DNA from: Ulva prolifera | Taxonomy: Eukaryota; Chlorophyta; Ulvophyceae; Ulvales; Ulvaceae | Length of the DNA stretch: 64,000 bases | Direction: 5' to 3' | Assembly (NCBI GenBank): GCA_023078555.1 | Contig: CM041201.1 | Span: 4,967,713-5,031,712 of the forward strand | Shown here: positions 38,032-49,577 of the stretch, piece after piece | Layout: each line of letters starts with the position of its first letter | Numbering within the stretch: the first letter of the stretch is position 1 | Made by a program: the position numbers and the translations under genes | Notes under the pieces: generated by a model | Seen by the model: the letters and a program-made list of their open reading frames with translations, nothing else | What the model was told of the DNA's origin: nothing | The model's database searches: none

Positions 38032-40365
38032 ATGGTACTCTCAGGACTGGCTGTGCGGTCCGCTTTGCAGCTCCTGTTCGCTCTCGCGCAGCTGGTCCCC
38101 GCCCAAATTGGATGTAACGCGGCTCACATCGCCTTGCAAAAGTCCAGAACAGCTGATCAAAGTATTGATGTCATCGCAGACAGTTCATCAAGCTTTCACT
38201 CGCACAGGAAATTGCACCAGGTCCCGGCTCCTGTCACCCTTCCACTGTTGAAGTAGTGGTCTAAGTTGCTGCTGCACATTCCACTGGGTGTGCTGGCCCG
38301 TTCCGGTGTCTAAAGCTTGAATTCTTTTTCCTCATGTACTCTGCTGCCGTTTGCAGGCAGGCGTTGAATTGCAAGTGTCCCCTAAGCGGCGTGATCCACT
38401 GAATGGTTTCAGATGGTACACCGGGGCGCTGCAGCTGGGCTCCAGTAATTATTGGGCGGCTTCCATTTGGACTGGTTATCCCTACATGATTGCCGCATTT
38501 GCATGGATATGCGGCACATTGCTTGTCTCGACTATTCGCTGTGTTTGTTGTGTTCAAGGGGAGGTATGACTTCAGTATGCAGCAGTGAAGATGTCCTCAC
38601 AAGTAGTATACAGGCGGACACTAAGCGAATAAACAAATCGATGTCATCCCCATGTGGGGCGATATTGGCACTCCATCAGACTGTTTCGATTGTGCAGTCC
38701 TGCGCTGGTGCCCCGCCCACAGCCGAATTGTCTTTGCAGGGATTCTATCCTAAGGCGTATGATTCATCTATGGCGTGGAGGTGGTACAAGCCCACATTAG
38801 GGGTGTCTTCAGCTCTCATCTTAGTGAAGCTTGTAGCTTTGGCGACTTTCACGGTGTACACATGCCTTGTGTACAAAGAAGGACGTGAATTGGCATCAAC
38901 CTTGTCAGGGAAGTACAGTGACCTTGCTGCGATGGTGAATCAGCAGTATATCAGTTCACAGAGTTTGCAGTCCCTCATCGATGGTGACCTGCGAGTGGCG
39001 GGACGCATGTACAGTTCAGCATTCGTTGGAGATGTCCCGGCGGTGCTACCACCCGCTAAGGTAAGTCAAGCTTTCGTCAGAAGGCGTGCACAATTTCAGG
39101 ACATTCAGCAATAGGCTTAAGTGGAAATATCAACACAATCATTTGGTTAAGTGTCTAGTTATGAGGCGCATGGCTTGGTAGATCATTTGACCAACAACAT
39201 ATGGAGCGGGATACTACAGGACATCTTCGAGGACCTGGGCAGAGTCAATGCATACCTGACTGCGGAGCACGACCGTATGGCAGCAGCATATGACGCTCTG
39301 ATTGCACTCGTTCTACTCTGCTGTAGTTCAGGCATGATCATCCTGGTCCTGTTCAGCTTCTCCACCATGTTTCAAAGTCGGACGGTGCTGAACTACAGTC
39401 TCATGGCTCTACCAGTATGTGGAGTAATCACCTGGGGCACGACAGCGGTGCTGTATGGAATGTGGGTCATCACACATGACACCTGTACGTTGGCAGATAT
39501 TCATGGTGCTGCTGTTCTTGGGTCAGAGCTACGCATCGATTCGCAGGATGTCATTTTCCCATGTCCGAATGCAACCGCAGCACTTGGCCTGTCATTCAAT
39601 TCAAAGAAGACCCACTTGGCCCTCACCAAGGCTGTTAATCAGCTTGTAACTGGTGTGATACCGATGCCAAACATGCATGTGGATCAGGGGCCTTTGTGCT
39701 TCAACAGACAAGCAACAGTTGGCATGAAATTTTGGTTGAACACTATTGTTCAACGTGATGTCTGGGCAAAAGACAGCTGTGTGGTCTGGGCCTCACTTGT
39801 GTTTCGATTCTGCTTCACAGGAAGCATCATGTATGCAGACCAATATGATTTGCCAGCGAACGCAAACTTCACAGATGAGCCCCTGCTATGTGAATTTTAC
39901 GCACTGGAGCCAAATCAGAGCTACACCACTGTGCTCTGCCCGTATCCGACATCGCAGCACAGGCTACAAGCAGCAACTTGGGAGGCCAACAGCGTGGGAT
40001 TGCGCTGTTCGGGGAACAATAATGATCTATGTGCCGCTGGAGCCACACCTATTTCACAAGCCATCTTTACATCGGTTCTGCAATTACTAGTGCACATTGA
40101 AACAGCACAAGCTGTGCAGCTGAGCTCAGATGCGGTGTCACAGTGCACTTCTGCTGCTAGAACGATGGCAGACATTGCGTCTCAGCACTGCAAGCAAGAT
40201 GACCTGCGGCTGCTCCTCTTCACAGCATGGATTGCCATCCTGGTTGCAGGCGGTGCTGGAATTGCTCTTGTTCCACCTGTGATGCTACTTCAGCGAATGA
40301 TGGCACCAAGCGGGATTGCTGCTGTTGAGGCCGTGTACAACCCTGGTGTGCTTGCGTTCCTATGA
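38032..40365 (+). CDS. Plant-type multi-pass membrane protein (At2g12400-like)
   Basis: Exons 38032-38220, 38357-38563 and 38740-39060 join in frame, and a long exon of about 39152-40365 follows; its acceptor is not certain. The first 25 residues are a signal peptide (LLFALAQLVPAQIGC). After the first intron comes SPKRRDPLNGFRWYTGALQL, then YWAASIWTGYPYMIAAFAWI, the hallmark block of a plant and green-algal membrane protein family. Further membrane segments are ALILVKLVALATFTVYTCLV, LIALVLLCCSSGMIILVLF, YSLMALPVCGVITWGTTAVL and LFTAWIAILVAGGAGIALV, with Cys-rich loops between them. The topology of five to six spans with large extracellular loops is reminiscent of tweety/prominin proteins, which is an analogy only. 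Function is unknown. A 60-codon frame at 40687-40869 might be a further exon. Confidence 0.82.
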
Positions 40366-41143
40366 GCCAGGAAACAGATCTGCTCACCTGCTGGGAACAG
40401 TTCCAGCACTCTTATGGAGGAATTTGCGGCAATATATATACTGTGTCTATGAATTGAACCTGGAAAGGATGGCATGACACCACTTTCTTGGCGTACATCC
40501 GCCTCTGCAATCCCCTTACATCTGACTTTTTTTTTTCTTGCTGGTACCAAGTCAGACAAGGATATGGCGGCTTGCTCAACTACGAGTTGAGTTCGATGTC
40601 ATCTTGTGAGGATAGCCTGCAGGAGAATACGTAGCTGTTGCACTTTTATCAAACGGTCCTGAGTTGACACCACGCTCGGCATCACGATGTGCACGGCTTA
40701 TGCAGGATATGCATTGCCATTGAAGACTCTAGCAGCAGGCTGGCGTGAAGAAGATTACACACCCGGGACGGCTTCGCAGGCTGTGTTAGCTAACACATTG
40801 CCAAGTACAGCTTTGCTACCAGAATCGCCAAAGCTGAATGAGTTTTTCATCCCGACCATGGACAAATAGATGGCGTCTCGCAGAACTTGGTCACATGTCC
40901 TGTCATGAACATTAAATCAATTGCTCCGCTGTTTTGCTGTGAGCCAGAAGGCTCAGTGCATTACACCTCGGCGCAGGGCACTATCACAGCTGCCCAAAAA
41001 ATGGCTGTTATAAATGAGATAAATCGATAAGCTCCCCAAATTATGCTCACATTGCGCTCTCACATGACCATGATTGTTATTTTCAATGATATCAGGGTAC
41101 TGTTGCTACAAATCATCATAAGACGCCATCACACACAGCACCT
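40366..41143. other. Convergent spacer with a possible extra exon
   Basis: This lies between the stop codons of the multi-pass membrane protein and the E2 gene. The plus-strand frame 40687-40869 (GWREEDYTPGTASQAVLANT, ending at TAG) has coding-like composition and contains a possible TGCAG acceptor, so it may be an alternative 3' exon of the membrane protein gene. Otherwise nothing was found. Confidence 0.3.
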
Positions 41144-42621
41144 TCACCGCGTGCACCTCCAAGCTGCGATGACTCCAAGAACCATGAAAAGGGATAGTAA
41201 TATGGTATCTAGAGCCTTGATACATTTTCCCAGCAGGATCTGCTTATCTGTGGACTGTACTGCTGCCGTTGTTGATGCAGCAGCTGGTGTAGAGCACTGT
41301 GCTGTAGGAGCTGGTGCTATCGGAGCAGGCGCCGACTCGGATTGTCCATTTCGATCTTCGTCTGCACAATCTGGAGTATGGGAGTTTAATTCTCTTTGAT
41401 CAGTACACAAGTCAGTGGCACCAACGCTAGCTGCCTGCGAAGTGGTGGATGATCGTTCCGGCTCTGGTGTTACAGGGCCACAGACGCAGGCTGGAGCATT
41501 GTCCAGGCTGTCCTGTGCAAGCAAAAAATCATGAAGCCGCTTCATCACCTCTTGCTTCTCTGCACTAGAAGCCTGCGGAATCTTGTTCCTGCACATGATG
41601 GTGTTGCCAGACTGCAAATGAACACCATACATCTGTGCATGCTACCTGGTCAGTATTCCGAAACAATTACCCAATGTATTTAAACACACGACAGGTGTGC
41701 TTGCATTCACATGATGCAGCACACCGTGACTCTTGTGCCATCTGAAGCCTCTCAGCCTTGGGAGAGTCCATCGAACCAACTGCACCCTGAATCAAAGCAC
41801 AACACATCATCGGCAAGCACTCGCACAGTGCCATCATCAAATCTTGGATGTATATATACAAGAAAATCTAAATCATGGCAGCAAATCAGGAAGATGGTTA
41901 TCACCTTGCCACTGGTTGGAAAGAAGGCAATCAAAGCTGTGAGGGCTGTCCGCATGCTCCAAGATGGCTGCCAGGACTCTTCGTGAAAGCTGCTTATTGA
42001 AAGACATATCTTCGTATGCGTCTCAAATCGCCCTGACTGCATTCCAACCTCCCACCTGACATGGCCCATCAGAAACGGGCACACATTTGCAGCGGTTGCA
42101 AAACACCTCATGCCACTCCCCAACAGTTACAGCTCCATGCTACTTCACGTATGACGTTTGCATCTCAGTACAGCAATATCTAGGCTGTGGGGTACAATCT
42201 CACACGCAGGAAGCAGCCCAGAAGCAAGAGCGCACCGGAGTGAGCATGATGAAAGATGGTGGCTTGAAAGGATAATCAGGTGGCAATATTATTCTGCCGT
42301 GGTATATACCATTTTCAAATTCTGTTGAAGGTGCACCTGCGGGCAGACTGACGATCTTTGCGAGTTCTGCAAGATTACCGTGCATTCCAAGGCACACGCA
42401 GATGAAGCCATGCCACTCGCTAGCACAGATGAGTCCATCAATTTGCTCTCGTAAGTGTCGACAGCACCTTTGATGACGAACTGCCATTGAAAAATGTCGC
42501 TCTCTAGAGGCTCTGCAGCAAAGGGCGTGGCAGGCGAGGCGTCCATGAGCTCGCGCATTTCTTTGATTTCTTGAAGAATGCGCTTGACAGCTGGGCTGCG
42601 ATGATTGAGCCTACTTGCCAT
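41144..42621 (-). CDS. UBE2J1: Tail-anchored ubiquitin-conjugating enzyme E2 (UBE2J1/UBC32-like)
   Basis: Five exons (42621-42468, 42336-42236, 42036-41905, 41786-41688, 41611-41144) give 317 codons, nearly the same as human UBE2J1. The UBC fold shows NHRSPAVKRILQEIKEM, FQWQFVIKGAPSTEFENG (restored by splicing), YHGRIILPPDYPFKPPS and GRFETHTKICLSISSFH with the catalytic Cys, then ESWQPSWSMRTALTALIAF. As usual for this subfamily, the HPN motif is absent. A disordered Pro/Ser/Ala linker leads to a single membrane span near the C-terminus (DTILLSLFMVLGVIAAW). The family works at the ER membrane in ER-associated degradation. The first ATG in frame is at 42621; an upstream GTG is not needed. Confidence 0.94.
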
Positions 42622-43182
42622 CGTGCTTATGATAGACACGTAGCGAGTGTAAATGATGTAAAGTGCCTGCTGATGTTGCGGAGAGCGTGGGGAGCTCTCA
42701 ACCTGCCGGAGCAGTCTCAGAACAACGCAGCTAATCTAATGCCTTATGATGCGAGGCATCGTAGGGCTGGGCATGTATTATGCTCTGTCTCGGCGACCCA
42801 GCACTATGCCTTGCATGTGGAAAGGAAGCGTGGCGTGGCAATCAAGCTCGTGTCTTCTCCGCCGTAGTCGTTGCTGTATCACCTGGACTGATCTGATAGC
42901 TGGTGTCACTGCATCCCGGCTGAATGTGTCGGACAGATAGGTCGCAAACTGTGAGAGCGTGGCGAAGTGCATGTATCACCATGGAGCGTGGCCAATCTGG
43001 CATTCTGAAACACCAACGCTAGCAAATATCGACCACGCAGGAGCGTTGACAAGCACGAGAGTTCGCAGTCCCATCGAATCCATCTGTGCTGATGGCAGCA
43101 CGCAGTCGAGTAGCGCATGGGGCATTGACAGTGTTCTTCTCGTTTGCTACCTAAACTCCTGATCACGCAAACACATGTTACG
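42622..43182. promoter_or_regulatory. Shared upstream region of the E2 and phosducin-like genes
   Basis: There are 561 bases between two divergent start codons, with no convincing coding signal. Individual promoter elements were not identified. Confidence 0.45.
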
Positions 43183-44524
43183 ATGACGGATTATCACACA
43201 ACCTACAAAGGACCTGAGGGACAGACAACACAATGGGAAGACATTCAGATCAAACTAGGCAACATGGCTCCCAAGCCAAAGAAGGCACCAGCTCCAAAGT
43301 ATGAAGGCGAAAAGGAGGTGGTGAAAGATGGTTCGTGGATTCTGGGACAGGATGAAGATCAGCTTGCTGAGATGGAGGACGACTTCACAGACGATAGGAT
43401 GCTTGAATCAATCAGGTGCGGCTCGAGGCATTGCAGCATGTGAGCCAGGATTTGACGGCCCTTTACCTGCAGCAGTCTCCTTGCATCAAATAACACGTTG
43501 AATTGAGGTCTCTTAGAATGGACGAAACTCCAGGCAAAGACGATTAAAGGAACTACAGGATGCTGCGAACACGCCCCTGCATGGTCGGCTGGAATTTATT
43601 CGATCGTCAGACTTCCGGCAGGCCGTAACAGAGGCAAGTGAGAGCACATGGGTAGTCATTGCTCTTTATAAAGACAAGTTCGTTTCGAAGATCTGTAGTG
43701 TTTCTACATGTAGTCCGTACATTGCAAACTGCTGCTGTGACACAGGCGATGAGACTGCATGTATCTTTTCGCCGCTTTGAACAAGGATCATGCATACATG
43801 GAGTGATGAACAGGCTCAAATGGTCTGTTGTGATATATTTGCTGTAGTGAGTGACATGCAAGGTGATTATGCAGTTCAGAAGGTTGTGCTGTTCTGTTGG
43901 ACTGCTTTGCCAAGCTTGCAGCCAGACATCCTCAAACCAAATTCCTGAAGATAATTTCAACAGACTGCATTCCTGATCTACCGGACGCAAATCTCCCAAC
44001 TGTTCTGGTTTATTTCGAAAAGACATGTCAAAAAACCTTTGCTGGGTTGAATGTTTGGGGCGGGAAGAGAGCATCAGAGGAATGTGCGAATCTGACCACT
44101 GTTCATCATCCACGGGCGTCACACATCATTAAAGAGAAGGCGAACATGAATGGAACGTGTTATTGCTCTAGGCATCTTCTGATGTTCATTACAGAATTGA
44201 TGCCGCATTTGCTTGCTGCATGGTGGTCAGTGTCGGGGCCTCAACTCCAAGCCATAGCGTTGCCAATCGTCATTGGGATATCATCCACAGCAGTAAATGC
44301 AGCATGACGAGATGACTTCTCAAGAAGGTACCCCAGTCGACCTGACATTGAATGAGCTGAGTGCACATCATGCAGATGCAGCCTTGGTGCTGAATGAGAT
44401 AGGCCCAATTTGCCGCAGCGCTGAGCAAGACATCAACGAAGCAATGGATCATGATGCACAGCGCCTAGTTAAGCGGGTGATCCTTCAACGTGAGCAAGAA
44501 GATGAAGACTCAGATTTCGATTGA
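43183..44524 (+). CDS. PDCL3: Phosducin-like protein 3 (thioredoxin-fold chaperone cofactor)
   Basis: Exons 43183-43415, 43534-43677 and 43875 to about 44060 are clear, and a last exon ends at 44524. The N-terminus has TTQWEDIQIKLGNMAPKPK, then an acidic stretch (QLAEMEDDFTDDRMLESIR). It continues through splicing as RQRRLKELQDAA, STWVVIALYKD and CAVLLDCFAKLAARHPQTKF. The thioredoxin-like core follows, with KIISTDCIPDLPDANLPTVL, and the C-terminus is acidic (REQEDEDSDFD). PDCL2/PDCL3-type proteins assist the CCT chaperonin in folding actin and tubulin. The junction into the final exon (from about 44308, HDEMTSQEGTPVDLTLNEL) is not resolved: the frame through 44100-44307 looks intronic. Start: the ATG at 43183 is followed by the typical N-terminus. 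Confidence 0.87.
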
Positions 44525-45091
44525 TAGGGTATAAAGAATTATGTGTTATTATTAATCAATTGATTTTTTTTTCGTGACATAGCCATTTGACTGAGCGTGT
44601 TGTGAGTGGGGTATCAACTCTCGCGCACGAGGAACTCGTTGTCAGACTACATTCGTATCCCACTTGTTTGGAGTCAGCCTACCTGCAGCTTCGTTGGTGG
44701 AGCTCCCGGCAACCACGCGAAAACTGTTTAGTGCAACTGCTAGGCATCAGATTGAACTTTTGCTGCACATTACCAAGCTTTCATGTGCTGGCCATCCCGT
44801 TTGTCTGTATGTTGCACAGTTGTGCACCCGGTAGAATTGAAGTAATCTTTCGTATGACGCAATCAGAATCTATATGCTGCATACACAGAAGGAAGCATGG
44901 GGATCACAGCTACAATGTTGTGCCTGGCGCACCTGTCCTCAAATGTGGCCTTGGATCTTTTTAAGCACAATTATAGCACGGAGTCAAGCAGAATGAATCT
45001 TCTGGATCTCAAGCTGAACAAACGAGTGCACATCGTGCAATTGCCAAGATCGCAGTTGACAACTGTTCTTTACATTCAAAATCTTGTCTCA
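44525..45091. other. Convergent spacer, nothing supported
   Basis: This lies between two stop codons. It is A/T rich near 44530-44570 (possible poly(A) signal region). The frames here have no motif. Confidence 0.4.
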
Positions 45092-48000
45092 CTATAAGAA
45101 CAATAATGCATGGGCAGGCACATCGAAGGTGCCAGGCGAGCCAAGCCGACCCTTTGTGGGTTGGGCCCCCGCAGGCAACGATTCTGCATCCACTTGGACC
45201 CCCTCTATGCCTCCTCCATTGTTTCGGGGTGAACAGCGCAAGCCTGGAGGATCTAGATCTATCCGCTTTGCACATGCAAGCGTTCTCAGCTCAGAACAAG
45301 TGTCTAGTCCAACTTGCTGTTGCACCCCAGGAAATGCCAGAGCACATGCAGCCACCAAGTGTAGATTGTCATGCAATTCTCTGTCATTTTGCTTGTGGTC
45401 ATACATCTGGCCGAGGCAGGTGCTGGCAACATCTCCCAGGTGCATAGAGACTTGAGCTCGCCCCTCTTTAGTGAGGCACTCCAGCTGCAATCAGAGCACT
45501 CTTAGAAACATGCAATGCAACCAACAGCAGTCACATCATGTAGGGCATGCTACAACTATTAGACATCGAGTGTGGATGTGCCAGGCAAAATATATTATCA
45601 GGCCAGCGGCATGTATACCGGTAAGACCTCCTTGAAGGCGTGCATGCAGCTGCACAGAGTGCATTCCCAATCGGCGGTTCTTGCGTTTCGTGCAAACCAG
45701 GAGATGATCGCCGCTGCAACCACCACAAGCTGATGTAACATGTGTTCAGAGTGACACGGTGAACAGTCAACACGTGCGGCTGGCTTGGGCTTGTTGCTTG
45801 CGACTGCAATCAGGACACAGTGTAAACCATGTGGTATGCATGCACCTCCAGGATGCTGATCTCAAGCATGAGAGGGCAGCACTCTGACCTGTTCTGAATT
45901 CCTCAATGCAGTCCAGGACTTCACACAGCTGAATTTGCATGCTATCTTCAAGACGGGAGCGGAGCAACTTCGATTCTGGGTCACACATCGTTCGATCTTC
46001 AAACTGTAGTAACTCTCCGAGCACAACATTTACCAGAACTGGCAGGTTAGCATGATCAAGGTTGCACGATTCATCTTCAGTTGTGAACAGTATCAACGAT
46101 TGCATCGCTGCAGCAGCTCCAAAATAGAGGTCACCAATGACAGGGTTGAGCATCTGAACATTCGCTTTGCCTGCAGCTTGTTTAGTCCTGCCCACTGCAG
46201 TAGATATTACCTTGAGTACACAGAAGATGCTTTCAATACCAACGGCGGGGTGAGTCGCGCAAACTGACAGCAAGTGGCTGCATAGCTCCAGGGTCTGCTT
46301 TAGACTCAGATCTGCCTGCGCAGAGCCTTGGACTATCAGCAGGCATGCGCTTGTTAGAGCTTGTTGGACTACAGCACATGGCTGCGAAGGCGCTTCCTTA
46401 TCTGCCTGCACCCAATTTTCCCCTTCTATGATGTTGCGACAGACTTCTAAAAAATTTGCTAGTGCTTTTGCATCAGCATTCAGCCATGCGAACGTAATTC
46501 TAGCAGATAAAATGCCTAATTCTGGTCATCAGCAGTTGTCCATAGTTCTATCAAAAATTGTCAATGAGATTGTTGATAGTTCTAGGGACAGTTGAGCCTG
46601 GATAACGATCAAATTGTGGAGAAATTTGCTTGGGTTGCATGAAATTGACTCACTAAGTAAAGCAAGCCATACGGGAGCACACCAACAAAAGCATGAGCTG
46701 ATGACAGCGAGCACTGCATGCCGCGACGCGCTTTGCTCTGTTGGTTGAACCCCTTGGGCACTGTGTGATAGCCTTGATCCCCAGGGCAACAGTCTCAAGG
46801 AGAGAGTCTACTGAAGGCGAGTGCAGCTGCAGGTTCAAGCCTAGGCATCTCAGATCGAAGACAGTGCACATCATGGCTTGTTTGAGAGCCATCTGTTCAA
46901 GACAAAATACATGCTCACTGGCGATGCCTTCTGCCAGGATCATGGAGTTGAGGGCATCCTGTGCTCCTGGCTCGTTTTTGCACACCAAGCATGTCATCAT
47001 CCAATAGCAAGTTGATACAACATCTCTTCCACATTTGAGCTGGCTACAAGCGCTACCGGCCTTCTCCATTATCAACTTGCACTTTTCTTTTGTTAGCTTC
47101 TGATCTGTGGCCACCCAGCAAAGCATGCATTGATTTACCCGTGCTCTCAACAGAGACTGCTGCCTAATATTGTCCTGCTGTAGATCACAGATCAGATGCG
47201 CACTCTCAAACAGATGTGCAGCGCGTGACCACAGACGTGCCTGCGCAGATGGGTCCATGATGACTGGCATTGAATCCAAGATGCCTTTTGAATCCTGTGG
47301 TTCAACTAATATTTTCAATGCGAAGCAATGCCAATTATGCATCATCGGTAGCTGCAAACCTGTCTGAGGCTTTCTGCATGCCGCATCATGATTGGCACCA
47401 GCTTATCCAAGGCCTCATGGTGTAGTTCCTGATGGTGCGTCTGATGATGGTGATGACAAGCTAAATGTTTCAGCACCCAGTGCTCAGCCAGCTCAGTTGC
47501 ATCGGACATGAGAGGAAACCCGTTGAACAGCTGGTTGGCCATCTCGTCTGCAACGTCCACAAGCTTTGAAATGCCAACACACTCTTGCAATTGTCCAAGA
47601 TGTCCCTTGAGTGCCTGGACCGGCGAATGCTCGTCATAGTTGGCTTCCACCCCATTCCAGGGACCCCCATGGCTGGCATACAAAGAACGACCAGGATGTA
47701 GTTCATATCTCCAGCACAACATCACTGTGCATGGCAGGCACCGGCCGTGGGGCTAGATCTATAGTATAGTTGCAGCCAGCGAAGAAGATATCAGTGAATG
47801 GGACTGGAGCTCACGTTTGCCTGTTGTAGAGATCCCATGCACTGGCAGTCACAAATACATGCTCGCAGAACGTCTGCCCAAACCAGGCAGTGACCGTCCA
47901 CAGCCGCCAAAGTCTTGATCCATTTCCAGGGTGATCGCTTCAGTACTAGCATGCACTGTACGGCACTGCATACTTGGAATGGACTGAGCATCCCCGACTG

Positions 48001-49001
48001 GGCGGGGTCTTGTTCACAACCTAGATGCTCCAGTGCCAGGCTGTGATTGCCTGTGTCTATCAACACTGTGACCGCGGCTTCTTTCAGGCTGGCAGTTACG
48101 GCGTACAATTCGTCACTGACTCGCGGATCTGTGCACTCTTCCCCGAGGCGAACCAGCCATCGTTCCAGGAAGCTCACAAACGCATTGGGCACACCATGTT
48201 TGGCAAAGCTTGAGCCAAAGTTGGTAACCCAATGTATCACCATATCACAAACCTGAAGCATGCCTTGCACATCAGATCTGGTGAGTTTGCCCATGCCCTG
48301 TCATGCACAGCTTTGTCAAACAAGGCTCATACCTCAGGTTCAGCAACTTCACCCTTTTCATGGCACAAACAGTCCAGCCGTTTGAGAATGCTGCAGAGCA
48401 TATCCTCTGACGCCGGCAGAAATTGCAGACCATCGGTCAGCATGTGCAGCATCAATCGCAACAATTCTACTTGAGATGTTCTGTGCCAGTCTACTGGCAG
48501 TAGGGGCACTAGATAGTCCCAGAATATTGAGATGTCAGTCTCCCAACCGTCCCTGGTAAGGGGTGCAGGCGCGAGATCCCGCAGCAGGGAGGCTGACCTG
48601 AACACAATGGGAAACAAAGGCTGTTTTCCATGCTCACCTACTTCCGAACCGCGCTGGAAAAGTCGATTAATACAGTCCATCACCAGATATCTCCCAACTT
48701 CACACAGTTGTGCGGCTGCGTTTTCATCTGCAGGGCGTTGTGCTTTGTCCGAGGGGTGACGGTTATGCTCCACGGGAGACGCTACCATTCCACTACGCAC
48801 GCATGCAACGCTCTCTGCTGATTCAAGAAGCAAACTGAGAAGTCCGAGGTCCGAGCATGTATCGGATATACAATCTAGGGCCGTCAAGAGCCTGTATGTG
48901 TACACTCTAAACTTGACATGCTCGGAGTATATAACGCCGTGCTTTGCTCCTTCCACGAACTCCCTCAGCAAGATTTCTAATTGCTCAATATTTGCTCGCA
49001 T
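45092..49001 (-). CDS. Large helical protein, possibly SPO22/ZIP4-like meiotic TPR protein
   Basis: Minus-strand exons are 49001-48333 and 48297-47815 (in frame with each other), about 47725-47360, about 47351-46770, about 46490-45880, and one or more up to the stop at 45092. They total about 1,000 residues. It is helical and Leu/Ala/Cys rich throughout: LRRL-type helices in EVGRYLVMDCINRLFQRG, then HLFESAHLICDLQQDN, RARVNQCMLCWVATDQKLT, and FAWLNADAKALANFLEVCRN followed by a long helical run. The TPR-like spacing and the F-A-W-x-N motif resemble SPO22/ZIP4/TEX11, which promote meiotic crossovers, but I cannot confirm this from sequence alone; another HEAT/TPR scaffold is possible. The ATG at 49001 is the first in frame. 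The 47360/47351 junction is problematic and is described under findings. Confidence 0.55.
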
Positions 49002-49577
49002 GCTTTAGGCGCGAACGACGGGTCTATGTACAGTTCTGTAGATGAGAACGTTCAGGCAGGGAAGAATGCATAAGGACACAAAACTGTTGACGAGATCCAG
49101 CAGCTCTAATGGGTATGTGCCTCATATGTGCTGAGGAGTGTGGCTTGTAGCCGCGTGCCCGCATTACACGTCTCCTCTGCAACCGACAGCGCGGTGCACC
49201 GTGACCACGCAAGGTACACGCGGATGGAGCTCACGGTATGACCTGGGCTGCACGTACGCTGTCGCTTTCACTGCCTGCGACTGCTGGTCACCTGAAATTT
49301 GAATATCGGTCCATCCTCTGGTCGTGAATGCAGGAGGATATCGAAGTGGGAGGCGTTCGACCTCCACCTGTGTCAGTGCACGTGAGAGAGCGTGCATGCA
49401 GGGCTATGGCCGGCCACCGGATATCAAACGTCGGACCTGACATGCATGGCAGCTGCAAAATGGACGATGGTTCCAACATAGACAGATTCGGGGTGCAGAT
49501 TCTCCCTGGAACTTGATCAATGTCAGGAAGGCTGGTTCAAGATACGTGCCGATCTTCACCCTGCTCATCTCGGCTGA
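49002..49577. other. Intergenic, nothing supported
   Basis: This spacer lies between the start of the helical-protein gene and the P450 stop (both genes minus strand). Short frames on both strands have no motif. Confidence 0.4.
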
